Source: Hydrogenispora ethanolica (GTDB taxonomy: Bacteria > Bacillota > UBA4882 > UBA8346). Taken from it: DNA of 63,173 nt. A model generated the notes under the pieces. That model was not told the DNA's origin. It ran no database searches and was given only the letters and a program-made list of their open reading frames with translations. Positions 37,250-44,983 of this stretch are shown in pieces. Location: the NCBI RefSeq assembly GCF_004340685.1, contig NZ_SLUN01000036.1, positions 1 to 63,173 of the forward strand, read 5' to 3'. The position numbers and the translations under genes were made by a program. The stretch's first letter is position 1. Every line of letters begins with the position of its first letter.

Positions 37250-38152
37250 ATGATAAATACCCCGGTCGTAACCGAGCCTAACGAAAAAAAATTTCTGCTT
37301 CTAGGATACGGTGATAATCCTGCGACTCCGGGAAGATTTTTAGCAGATGGCTTGCGGGCAATTCACCAATGGATTAAAGTTTTTCATAGTAGTATCGATT
37401 TAGCCAAAATTGACCTGACTCGGTGCGCTGGAATCATTATTATCGATTGTCCGTCCCGCCCCCCGGTAAAAGTAAAAAACTTAAATCTTGCCAAGAAACT
37501 TCCCAAGATATACTGGACCTATCATGGAAAGCATATTTTAAACCAAAATATTCAGCTAATTAAGATGTATCAAACCGATTTGGTTCTTATGTCCAGTTGC
37601 TTGAATCTCTCTAAAAAAATTCCGGCACCGGTGGAGTTTTTCCCACTGGCGATCCCGGTTAATTTTTTTAATGGTGGTCCTCCGCTTAATTCTCGGGAGT
37701 ATGATATTAGTTTCGTAGGAAACACCAAAGGTATGCTTTATGCGCAACGAAAAGAGAGTTTGAAACTCATACGCCAGTATTTTTCAGATCATAATCTGAT
37801 TTTTACGCAAGGGGTTTTTCTACAAGATCTGGCTGCGTTGTACCAGAAAAGCAAGATTGTTTATAATGATTCCGTCAATCAAACCTTGACACTAAGAATT
37901 TTTGAAGGAATCGGAGCAAAATCTTTGGTGGTTAGTGATTCGTTACCTGAACAAGAACAATTGTTAATTCCCGACAAACATTATGTACGGTACTTTAATG
38001 AAGCAGATAAATTACGAAAAATTCGTTACTATCTTCATGAAATTGCGGAGGCCCAATTGATTGCAAATAATGGTTTTCATTGGGCGATGAAACATCATAC
38101 TTTTGCTATTAGAGCGAGTCAATTGTTAAAAATTCTAAAGCTACAGTTGTAG
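37250..38152 (+). CDS. CgeB-like glycosyltransferase 3 (300 aa)
   Basis: A CgeB-family transferase. The GRFLADGLRAI and FLLLGYG segments at the N-terminus, YWTYHGKHIL in the middle and RIFEGIGAKSLVVSDSLPEQ in the donor site are shared with the two minus-strand copies that follow. The last part lacks the HTFYHR tail of copies 1 and 2 but has KHHTFAIRASQLLKIL in its place. AAGGTGAG is before the ATG. Its 3' end overlaps the next gene, which is on the opposite strand, by 12 nt. A/T-rich like its neighbours. Confidence 0.82.
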   Translation: MINTPVVTEPNEKKFLLLGYGDNPATPGRFLADGLRAIHQWIKVFHSSIDLAKIDLTRCAGIIIIDCPSRPPVKVKNLNLAKKLPKIYWTYHGKHILNQNIQLIKMYQTDLVLMSSCLNLSKKIPAPVEFFPLAIPVNFFNGGPPLNSREYDISFVGNTKGMLYAQRKESLKLIRQYFSDHNLIFTQGVFLQDLAALYQKSKIVYNDSVNQTLTLRIFEGIGAKSLVVSDSLPEQEQLLIPDKHYVRYFNEADKLRKIRYYLHEIAEAQLIANNGFHWAMKHHTFAIRASQLLKILKLQL

Positions 38153-39001
38153 AATAATTCTTTCTAGCAATCGAGCCCGATGGATATAAGTATGTTCAGT
38201 CATCACTTTTTGATAACCATTTTTTGCTATCTCTTGTGTCAGTCCCAAATTCGAAAGATAAAAAGCAATTTTGTTAATTAAATCTCTGGGATCATCGTAT
38301 ATCACATAATGGCGTCCGTTTTGACCTAACAACTCGATATTATGCGCATAATTTGTCAGCATTAGCGAACCAGCCGCCATCCCTTCGAACAACCGCATCG
38401 TTAATACATTGCCATAATTCCAATTGAAAACGATCCTACTGTCAGCATATATTTCCCCCATCTTTCTCAGAAAAACGCCGGTTTCAAACCGTAATCTTTG
38501 CTTGGGAAAGCTCTGTTGTATTAAATTTAAGAGATCATTGCGTTCTTGATAAATTTTAATAAATGATCCTACAAAAGAAATGTCGTATTTTCGTTCTGCC
38601 AATGGCAGTCGATTCGGTATATTGGTAGGATCGACTGCCATCGGAAATAACTGATAAGGGAGATGATACTGTTTGGCTAAATGTAATGAAGTGGCGAACA
38701 ATAAATAATCAATTTTATTCACACGGGTAAAATTTAAATTATAAACAAGTCTGCTTTCCCCATGTAAAATCCAATATAAACGGGGAATTTTTACTCGATT
38801 GATATTCAGTATTTTAACGGCAGGACGATAAGGGCTTTCGATAAATAATACGACATCGTATAAATTCTGGTTAATCGTATTAAAGTCGATATATTCCGTA
38901 TATAAATCGATTTTAAAACCAATGGATCGAAGGGCATCCTCTAAAAAACGGCCTGGATCAAACTCTACGTATGGATGAATAATGAGTAAGCTTTTTTTCA
39001 C
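38141..39001 (-). CDS. CgeB-like glycosyltransferase 4 (286 aa)
   Basis: Close paralogue of the next gene. Shared features are the start LLIIHPYVEFDPGRFLEDALRSIGF (two segments), YWILHGESRL, YDISFVGSF, the donor motif RLFEGMAAGSLMLTNYAHN and the C-terminal THTYIHRARLLERI. A GTG start at 39001 with GGGAG 6 nt upstream is used. It converges on copy 3 with 12 nt of tail-to-tail overlap. I infer a sugar transferase for surface glycan. The acceptor is unknown. Confidence 0.83.
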   Translation of the reverse strand: MKKSLLIIHPYVEFDPGRFLEDALRSIGFKIDLYTEYIDFNTINQNLYDVVLFIESPYRPAVKILNINRVKIPRLYWILHGESRLVYNLNFTRVNKIDYLLFATSLHLAKQYHLPYQLFPMAVDPTNIPNRLPLAERKYDISFVGSFIKIYQERNDLLNLIQQSFPKQRLRFETGVFLRKMGEIYADSRIVFNWNYGNVLTMRLFEGMAAGSLMLTNYAHNIELLGQNGRHYVIYDDPRDLINKIAFYLSNLGLTQEIAKNGYQKVMTEHTYIHRARLLERIILQL

Positions 39002-39081
39002 TTTTTTCTCCCACGTTTAAAGATGTCAATGAAGTTTTTCGAATAGACCAAAAAAGAAACTCTATCAACTGAAACCGGCTA

Positions 39082-39960
39082 TCATCTCACATGCTTACTT
39101 AATATCCGTTCAAATTCACGGGCTCGGTGGATATAGGTGTGTCCGGACTGAATCATTTGATAGCCGTGCGTACAAACTTTTAGAAGCTTTGAAGGATTCG
39201 TCAAATAAAAATTAATTTTGTTTATAATGTCTTGATCATTCCGATAAATGACATAATGTAACCGGTTTTGCCCAAGATATTCGATTCCATTTGCATAATT
39301 CGTAAGTAATAAAGCCCCTCCCGCCATAGCTTCAAAAGGCCTGGCTGTCATGATATTCATATAGTTCCAATTGAAAACAATCTTACTGTTACCATAAACG
39401 CTACCAAGCTGGTCAAGATAGAGTCCTTGGCTAAATTTCAACCGCAAATTAGGAAAATGAGTTTGGATCAATTTTAATAAACGGTTTCGCTCCGCATAAA
39501 ACGTAGCAGGTCCAAAACTGCCAACGAAGGATATATCAAAACTCCGCTTGATCAATGGACGATGATATGGAGCAAAATATCGCAAATCAACCGCCATCGG
39601 CAACGGATAGCATAAAATTCCGCCATAACGAGGAGCTAAATGATAAGAGTTGGATAACAGCATCACGTTAATCTGATATTCCCGTGACTTTTGAATATTG
39701 AAATCAAGCCGGCTTTCTCCATGAACTATCCAATAAAACTTGGGAATTCTCACTTTTTGAATATTCAGAACTGGATTTGGCGCTTTCCAAGGGCTTTCAA
39801 TAAATAATACAGCATCATATAGATTTTGGTTTATAAAATTAAAATCCACCCCATGATCGCACAAAGTATACTGAAAGCCAATTGCGCGCAATGCATCTTC
39901 AAAAAATCGTCCCGGTTCATACGGTGTAAAAGGATGAACGATTAAAATATTTCTCTTCAT
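39082..39960 (-). CDS. CgeB-like glycosyltransferase 5 (292 aa)
   Basis: Tandem duplicate of copy 4, which it precedes on the same strand (80 nt gap). Motif order is the same: LIVHPFTPYEPGRFFEDALRAI, YWIVHGESRLDFN, FDISFVGSFG, RPFEAMAGGALLLTNYANG and HTYIHRAREFERIL. The two share most N- and C-terminal motifs but differ in the middle, consistent with different acceptors. The ATG has GGAG 6 nt upstream. The divergent CapE-like gene starts 175 nt away. Confidence 0.83.
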   Translation of the reverse strand: MKRNILIVHPFTPYEPGRFFEDALRAIGFQYTLCDHGVDFNFINQNLYDAVLFIESPWKAPNPVLNIQKVRIPKFYWIVHGESRLDFNIQKSREYQINVMLLSNSYHLAPRYGGILCYPLPMAVDLRYFAPYHRPLIKRSFDISFVGSFGPATFYAERNRLLKLIQTHFPNLRLKFSQGLYLDQLGSVYGNSKIVFNWNYMNIMTARPFEAMAGGALLLTNYANGIEYLGQNRLHYVIYRNDQDIINKINFYLTNPSKLLKVCTHGYQMIQSGHTYIHRAREFERILSKHVR

Positions 39961-40134
39961 GATCGCTCCAAGGTTTTTTTCTTATATCATATGACATAGA
40001 ATCAGCTGGATTTACAGGACTCCCGTATAAATTGGTTATCGCGAGTTTTCATTTGACTATTGCCTGGTTCGGGTCTTGTTTTAAAGAATATACTGTACTA
40101 ACCGTAATACATAAAGCCCAAAGAGGTGACCTCA

Positions 40135-41148
40135 TTGTTTAACGGTAAAAAGATTCTTATTACAGGAGGAACCGGTTCCTTCGGCCACCAAATCCTACAA
40201 CGCCTGGTTGATTTGCATCCGGATGAAATCCGGGTCTTTAGCCGCGATGAAAAAAAGCAAGACGACTTAAGAAAATTGTATAGTGAGTTTCCATTTGTGA
40301 AATTCATTATCGGGGATGTTCGGGATCGCTCCTCCTTAAAAGAAAGTCTCAATGGAGTTCATTATGTATTTCATGCTGCGGCCCTTAAACAAGTTCCTTC
40401 GTGTGAATACAATGTTCGTCAGGCGATACTGACAAACGTTGAAGGAGCTCAAAACTTGGTTGAGGCAGCCATTGAAAACGGTGTCGAAAAAGTTATCGCA
40501 ATAAGCACTGACAAAGCTGTCAAACCCGTCAATGTCATGGGAATGACAAAAGCATTGCAAGAAAAAATTATGACCATCGCGAATCAAGGGCAACAACGAA
40601 CGGTTTTTGCTTGTGTTCGCTATGGGAATGTCATCGGTTCCCGCGGGTCGGTTATACCACACTTTATCCACTTAATCCGGAACCATGAAAATCTGACCAT
40701 TACAGACTATCAAATGACGCGGTTTGTGATTAAACTCGATGAAGCGATCGATCTTGTCTTTAAAGCGCTGGAATTGAGTATCGGAGGTGAAATTTTTGTC
40801 AAAAAGTTACCGGGCATAAAGATTATCGATTTGGCTGAGACCATGCTTGAGGAACTTGACACTTCCAAACAGTTACGTGTGGAAAAAATGGGTGTCAGAC
40901 CGGGCGAGAAAATTCATGAGGTATTAGTTTCGGAAGAAGAATCACTCCGGACCGTAGAAGACGAGGATTATTTCGTGATCCTGCCCAAGGTTTCGTTGCC
41001 GATATCGTATCAAATCTACAATCATCTTAATAAAATGATCTCCGGGGAGTATAGCTCCGACAAGACTACTCCTCTTTCGAAAGCAGAAATACGCAAAGTT
41101 CTTCAAGAAGAAGGATGGTTGAATGAGAACCTTAATCACTGGTGCTAA
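40135..41148 (+). CDS. CapE-type UDP-sugar 4,6-dehydratase (337 aa)
   Basis: A short-chain dehydrogenase/reductase of the PseB/CapE/WbpM class that makes a 4-keto-6-deoxy sugar from UDP-GlcNAc. ILITGGTGSFGHQIL is the NAD(P) loop. STDKAVKPVNVMGMTKALQEK (two parts) has Met where most SDRs have the catalytic Tyr, the altered triad also seen in CapE and WbpM. RYGNVIGSRGSV and GVRPGEKIHEVL are family signatures. I prefer a TTG start at 40135 (AGAGGTG, 6 nt), which gives MFNGKKILITGG. It overlaps the next gene by 26 nt. Confidence 0.88.
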   Translation: MFNGKKILITGGTGSFGHQILQRLVDLHPDEIRVFSRDEKKQDDLRKLYSEFPFVKFIIGDVRDRSSLKESLNGVHYVFHAAALKQVPSCEYNVRQAILTNVEGAQNLVEAAIENGVEKVIAISTDKAVKPVNVMGMTKALQEKIMTIANQGQQRTVFACVRYGNVIGSRGSVIPHFIHLIRNHENLTITDYQMTRFVIKLDEAIDLVFKALELSIGGEIFVKKLPGIKIIDLAETMLEELDTSKQLRVEKMGVRPGEKIHEVLVSEEESLRTVEDEDYFVILPKVSLPISYQIYNHLNKMISGEYSSDKTTPLSKAEIRKVLQEEGWLNENLNHWC

Positions 41149-42061
41149 CGGTATGCTAGGTCACCGCATGGCACTGGAGTTCGCTGCTAGGTTCGATACT
41201 CTTGTCACGCAATATGGAGAACCTACATATATTCCGGGCTGCCGGGATCTTTTTATTGACATTACCAAGCCGATTATTCCATCATTCCAAGTCGATTTGG
41301 TGGTTCACACCGCGGCTTTGACCGATGTTGATTATTGCCAGAAACATTGGGAAGAAGCATGGCTTGTTAATTTCGATGGTACCAAAAACCTTTTGAAAGC
41401 TTTTCCCGAGGCCAGATTCGTCTATATCTCAACTGATTTCGTTTTTGACGGAGTTTCCGGTAATTATTCCGAAAATGCTCTTCCCCATCCCATCAATGTT
41501 TATGCAAAATCTAAATATGCGGCGGAACAGCTTTTACCGGATAATAGCCTGATTGTCCGCACCTGTATCTTTGGAAACAATTTGCAGAGCAATAAAGAAA
41601 GCCTCCCAGAAAAGATCGTTAAAAAACTTCAAAAAAATCAACCCGTATCGCTATTTTCCGATCTCTTCTCCACTCCACTTTATACCGGCTGTTTGACAAA
41701 GCTTGTCTTGCAGGCAGTGGAACGGAATTTGACCGGCATTTGGAATTTAGCGGGTGCACAAAGGGTATCAAAATATGAGATGGGTCTAAAACTTGCTGAA
41801 GTTTATGGTTTGAACCCTAATTTAATCATTCCCATTTCCGTAAATGACTTTCAGTTTGAGGCGCCAAGACCTCGCGATGTCAGCCTAAATACAACAAAAA
41901 TTTCCGCCACCTTTGGCCACCCTCCGCCAACGGTGGCCGAAAGCTTAAAATGCTTCAAGGAGGAACAAGAGAGTGAATATCAAAAGTCGATTGTTGGACG
42001 AAAAATCGGATCCTCGGGGACGATTGTTGGAGGTTTTTCCGGGAACACAATTCGGACGTGA
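41123..42061 (+). CDS. RmlD-like nucleotide-sugar reductase (312 aa)
   Basis: An SDR of the RmlD substrate-binding group. TLITGANGMLGHRMA is the cofactor loop, VVHTAALTDVDYCQ and VYISTDFVFDG are typical, and YAKSKYAAEQLL carries the catalytic Tyr-x3-Lys. Together with the preceding CapE-like enzyme and the following cupin it resembles the CapE-CapF pair that makes UDP-L-FucNAc-type sugars, with CapF's two halves encoded separately here. The last 29 residues lie in an 89-nt overlap with the cupin gene and are atypical of the family, so the tail may be read through. Confidence 0.85.
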   Translation: MRTLITGANGMLGHRMALEFAARFDTLVTQYGEPTYIPGCRDLFIDITKPIIPSFQVDLVVHTAALTDVDYCQKHWEEAWLVNFDGTKNLLKAFPEARFVYISTDFVFDGVSGNYSENALPHPINVYAKSKYAAEQLLPDNSLIVRTCIFGNNLQSNKESLPEKIVKKLQKNQPVSLFSDLFSTPLYTGCLTKLVLQAVERNLTGIWNLAGAQRVSKYEMGLKLAEVYGLNPNLIIPISVNDFQFEAPRPRDVSLNTTKISATFGHPPPTVAESLKCFKEEQESEYQKSIVGRKIGSSGTIVGGFSGNTIRT

Positions 42062-42368
42062 CGATTGGGGTTTAATCTATCTATTTACAATGAATTCTGG
42101 TGCAAAACGCGGTAACCATTACCATCTTAACAAGAATGAATGGTTCTTTCTGGCCCAGGGTGAAGTGGATCTGGTTGTTAGAGATACTCATAGCTTAGAG
42201 CAAGCTACTAAACATCTTTCGGCAAACACTCCTGAAGTTGTTTCAATTCCAGCAGGTGTGGCTCATGCTTTGGTAAATACTCATTCCGAAACGGCGATTC
42301 TCATTGCCTATATTGACAAAGAATTTGACCCCGCTCAGCCGGATACCTACCATTTAGAAGTCATTTAG
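41973..42368 (+). CDS. CapF C-terminal-type cupin (131 aa)
   Basis: A small cupin. GAKRGNHYHLNKNEWFFLAQG is the metal-binding cupin motif with His-x-His. The C-terminus EFDPAQPDTYHLEV is the same as the characteristic end of CapF, the bifunctional reductase/epimerase of staphylococcal capsule synthesis. The cupin half of CapF is reported to epimerise the keto sugar. Here it is a separate gene. It starts at a GTG with AAGGAGG 9 nt upstream, inside the reductase gene (89-nt overlap). Confidence 0.85.
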   Translation: MNIKSRLLDEKSDPRGRLLEVFPGTQFGRDDWGLIYLFTMNSGAKRGNHYHLNKNEWFFLAQGEVDLVVRDTHSLEQATKHLSANTPEVVSIPAGVAHALVNTHSETAILIAYIDKEFDPAQPDTYHLEVI

Positions 42369-42510
42369 GAGCGTTGTGATAAACCCTGTCCGAAGGCCAG
42401 GGTGAACACAAAAGCTCAGAGAAGCAAGGGATAAAGTCGATTTTTAATCCTTTGAAAGAGTGATTTCCGAATTTGAGGACTTTATCACATGGCTTTTAGG
42501 AGGAATTTTA

Positions 42511-43227
42511 TTGTCAAAACCCGTCATTGCTTGTAGTATGAGAATCAAAAACGTTGCGATGTGGATCGGAGATTCATTATCCGAAACCTCGAAGCTGGCT
42601 GACCATATCGTCATTCTCGATGATGGTTCAACGGATAATACGCCCAGCATCTGTCGTAAGTTTCCCAAGGTTCGTTATTATCGACAGTTTTGTTCCATAT
42701 CGGATCAAGTGCGTGATAAGAACAAACTTTTAAAATATACCTTAGCGCTCAACCCAGATTGGGTGCTCGCCCTTGATGGCGACGAGGTTCTGGAGAAAAA
42801 AGCCGCCTCCAAAATTTTGGATGAAATAGCCGAAATCGATCCGCAAAACCCTCAACACACTATTTTTCGTCTGCGGTTACTTTATTTTTGGAATGATCTC
42901 AACCATTATCGCAATGAAAATTCCAAGTGGGGCCAGTTTTGGAAGGACGCTTTATGGACCACGTGGGGTCAGAACTTAAACACGCTCCAGTTTTTGCCGT
43001 CAGGATTTGCAGAAAACCATCATTGCGGTCGTATTCCCAAAGGAATCGTCGGCAATCGCAAAGATATCGATGTTTGGGTGAAGCATTATGGTTATGTTTA
43101 TTTTTGGCAACGGAAGCAAAAAGCCGAATTTTATCTCAGGACAGAGAAGAAACCAAGCTACCTGAATCTTATTAACGGCAACGCGGAAAAAGGGATGATC
43201 TTGGAAGAATGGAAGGAAAGAGTTTAA
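42511..43227 (+). CDS. Glycosyltransferase family 2 (238 aa)
   Basis: GT-A fold. KPVIACSMRIKNVAMWI and VILDDGSTDNTPSIC are the donor motifs, and VLALDGDEVLE contains the metal-binding D-x-D. The part around KHYGYVYFWQRKQKAEFYL is typical of a subgroup that elongates glycans. A TTG at 42511 with AGGAGG 7 nt upstream is preferred over an upstream ATG at 42460 that has no ribosome site. A terminator follows directly. Last plus-strand gene of the glycan block. Confidence 0.87.
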   Translation: MSKPVIACSMRIKNVAMWIGDSLSETSKLADHIVILDDGSTDNTPSICRKFPKVRYYRQFCSISDQVRDKNKLLKYTLALNPDWVLALDGDEVLEKKAASKILDEIAEIDPQNPQHTIFRLRLLYFWNDLNHYRNENSKWGQFWKDALWTTWGQNLNTLQFLPSGFAENHHCGRIPKGIVGNRKDIDVWVKHYGYVYFWQRKQKAEFYLRTEKKPSYLNLINGNAEKGMILEEWKERV

Positions 43228-43252
43228 GACCATCATCGCGATGGTCTTTTTT
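43226..43252 (+). terminator. Terminator of the plus-strand glycan block
   Basis: AAGACCATC-ATCGC-GATGGTCTT followed by TTTTTTG begins right at the stop codon of the GT2 gene. Confidence 0.88.
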
Positions 43253-43450
43253 GATTCAAGCATAAAAATTCGCTCGTTTGCCCAATTATATTGAGCTTTA
43301 TCCGACGAATCCTCTTCCAAAATCCAAAGCTCGCTCCTTCTCCCTTGAGGAGGCGAGGGTTCTCACAAATTTTCCGTCGCAAAATCCTGCCGTACCCCAG
43401 TTCCGTCCTCCATCCCGGCCCTGCTAATATATCAGTCGATCATCCCTCAT

Positions 43451-43829
43451 GTAAGGTATGGTCTTTCGTCCAACTAGGATATTCTTCATCCTTGTAAGGG
43501 ATGTCATGATCCGTGTTAGGGATGCCTCGATCCTTTCAAAGGATCTTTCGATCCTTGTAAGGTATCCCTCCGTCCGTGTAAGGGATGGTCTTCATCCTTG
43601 TAAGGGATCCGGTGATCCTTTCATAGGATCTTCGGATCCTTTCTTCCCGAAACGTCATCCTAACTTCCCGGAGCCTTCGGGAACCATCCCCAAGGTTCCG
43701 GGATAAAGGACCAAACCTTCGGGAAGCTTCCCCAAACCTCCGGGAAAGAAGACGGAGGCTTCGGGAAGCATCTACAAGCCTTGAGAAAGCTTCCCCAAGG
43801 TTTGGGGAAGCTTCCCGGGTTCCCATCCC
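43451..43829. repeat. Degenerate 21-bp tandem array C (about 18 units, two subtypes)
   Basis: The array lies between the convergent GT2 and epimerase genes. Nine units from 43451 to 43641 follow GTAAGGGATNNNNNGATCCTT, and eight from 43662 to 43829 follow AGCTTCCCCAANCCTTCGGGA. One unit of 22 nt (43578) and one of 20 nt (43642) are the only exceptions to 21. Many first-type units are small hairpins, for example AAGGATC-TTTC-GATCCTT at 43539-43556. The second type forms hairpins within and across units, for example GCTTCCCCAA-GGT-TTGGGGAAGC near 43789-43811. No gene or promoter is evident. Confidence 0.85.
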
Positions 43830-43898
43830 TGACATTCAACCGCATATTCCGGCTCTACCGGTTGGGTTTGACTACGAAAAAAGGAGAAGAAAGGTTTT

Positions 43899-44843
43899 TT
43901 ACAGCTCTTCTAAAACCACCGGTACACGAACGGGCTCATAAATCGACTGCAACCAACGGATGGTATTAGGAATGCCCTCTTCCAACGGAATGCGGGGTGA
44001 ATGTCCTAGTTCGGTGACTGCTTTGGTGATATCCGGACGTTTATTCACCGTATTATGGGTGTCTTCGGGTAAAATTTGAACGAGATCACGGCTGGCTCCC
44101 GTATATTGTAATACGAGTTCCGCCAGTTCTTCAACGCTCCGATACTCGTTTCCGCCGATGTTATAGACCCGTCCTGGCATAAACCGGTCAACGATGTTGG
44201 CGAGGGTTGGAATCAAGTCGTCAATATACATAAACACCCGGTGATAGTTTTTATAAACCTGAAATGGTTGATTATGCAAAGCGCGATAGCAAAAGAGGCA
44301 GACCACGCTGCGGTACGGGTGATATAATTCTCCCGGCCCATATGCGTTGAAGAGTCTCACCCGGATGGTGCTGGTATGGAATTTTTTTTGAAAATTAACG
44401 ATTTGGAGTTCGTTTACCCATTTTGAGATGGCGTAATCATTATGTTGGAACAATGGTAATGTTTCCGGCAGCTCTTCATTGAGATACAAATTGCCTGGTT
44501 CACCGTAAATTTCAGAGGAACTGGTGAATATCAGCTTGAATCCCAGTCGTTGTTGAAATTCAAGAATATTGCGGGTTCCAATGACATTGGTCTTCCAGAC
44601 TTGCTCATAATATTCTTCGCCGTTAATTCTGCCAAATTCAGCGGCTAAATGATAAACATAGTCATAATTCTGTTTGAATACCCTTTCCAGTTGGCGGTAT
44701 TCGCTGATGTCAGCCCGGATGTAATTTGCCTCATTACAGTGTTGAAGATCTACCTGCCATACATCGTGGCCCCGCTTTATCAGCTCTTTCGTCAACGGTG
44801 TTCCGATCGTTCCTCGGCTTCCGGTAATCAAAATCTTAGCCAT
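43899..44843 (-). CDS. NAD-dependent sugar epimerase/dehydratase (314 aa)
   Basis: An extended SDR. KILITGSRGTIGTPL is the cofactor loop, FTSSSEIYG provides the active-site Ser, and YAISKWVNEL the Tyr-x3-Lys. RLFNAYGPGELYHPYRSV and VYNIGGNEYRSVEELA are typical of UDP-glucose/GlcNAc 4-epimerase relatives and sugar dehydratases. The precise reaction is open. The ATG at 44843 is used (MAKILITG). The seven preceding codons are not supported. It faces array C at its 3' end. Confidence 0.87.
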   Translation of the reverse strand: MAKILITGSRGTIGTPLTKELIKRGHDVWQVDLQHCNEANYIRADISEYRQLERVFKQNYDYVYHLAAEFGRINGEEYYEQVWKTNVIGTRNILEFQQRLGFKLIFTSSSEIYGEPGNLYLNEELPETLPLFQHNDYAISKWVNELQIVNFQKKFHTSTIRVRLFNAYGPGELYHPYRSVVCLFCYRALHNQPFQVYKNYHRVFMYIDDLIPTLANIVDRFMPGRVYNIGGNEYRSVEELAELVLQYTGASRDLVQILPEDTHNTVNKRPDITKAVTELGHSPRIPLEEGIPNTIRWLQSIYEPVRVPVVLEEL

Positions 44844-44940
44844 CGTCCTTCTCTCCTCCTTCAACAGTTAACCCCGAAAATAAATAAGGACCCAGACATA
44901 TTATCCTATGAGGCATGCGATGATTTCGCCATGGTAGGGC

Positions 44941-44974
44941 AAAAAAAAGAGGTTAACCAGAGAGATTAACCTCT
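44941..44974 (-). terminator. Terminator of the large SPOCS gene
   Basis: AGAGGTTAA with a 9-nt loop and TTAACCTCT, followed by an eight-base T-run on the minus strand, 10 nt after the stop. Confidence 0.85.
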
Positions 44975-44983
44975 ATATCTTGT

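Noticed and set aside
43536-43835. Minus-strand open frame of 99 codons with seven-residue repeats
   Set aside because: It is created by the 21-bp period of array C. No ribosome site is present, and similar frames exist in several other phases.
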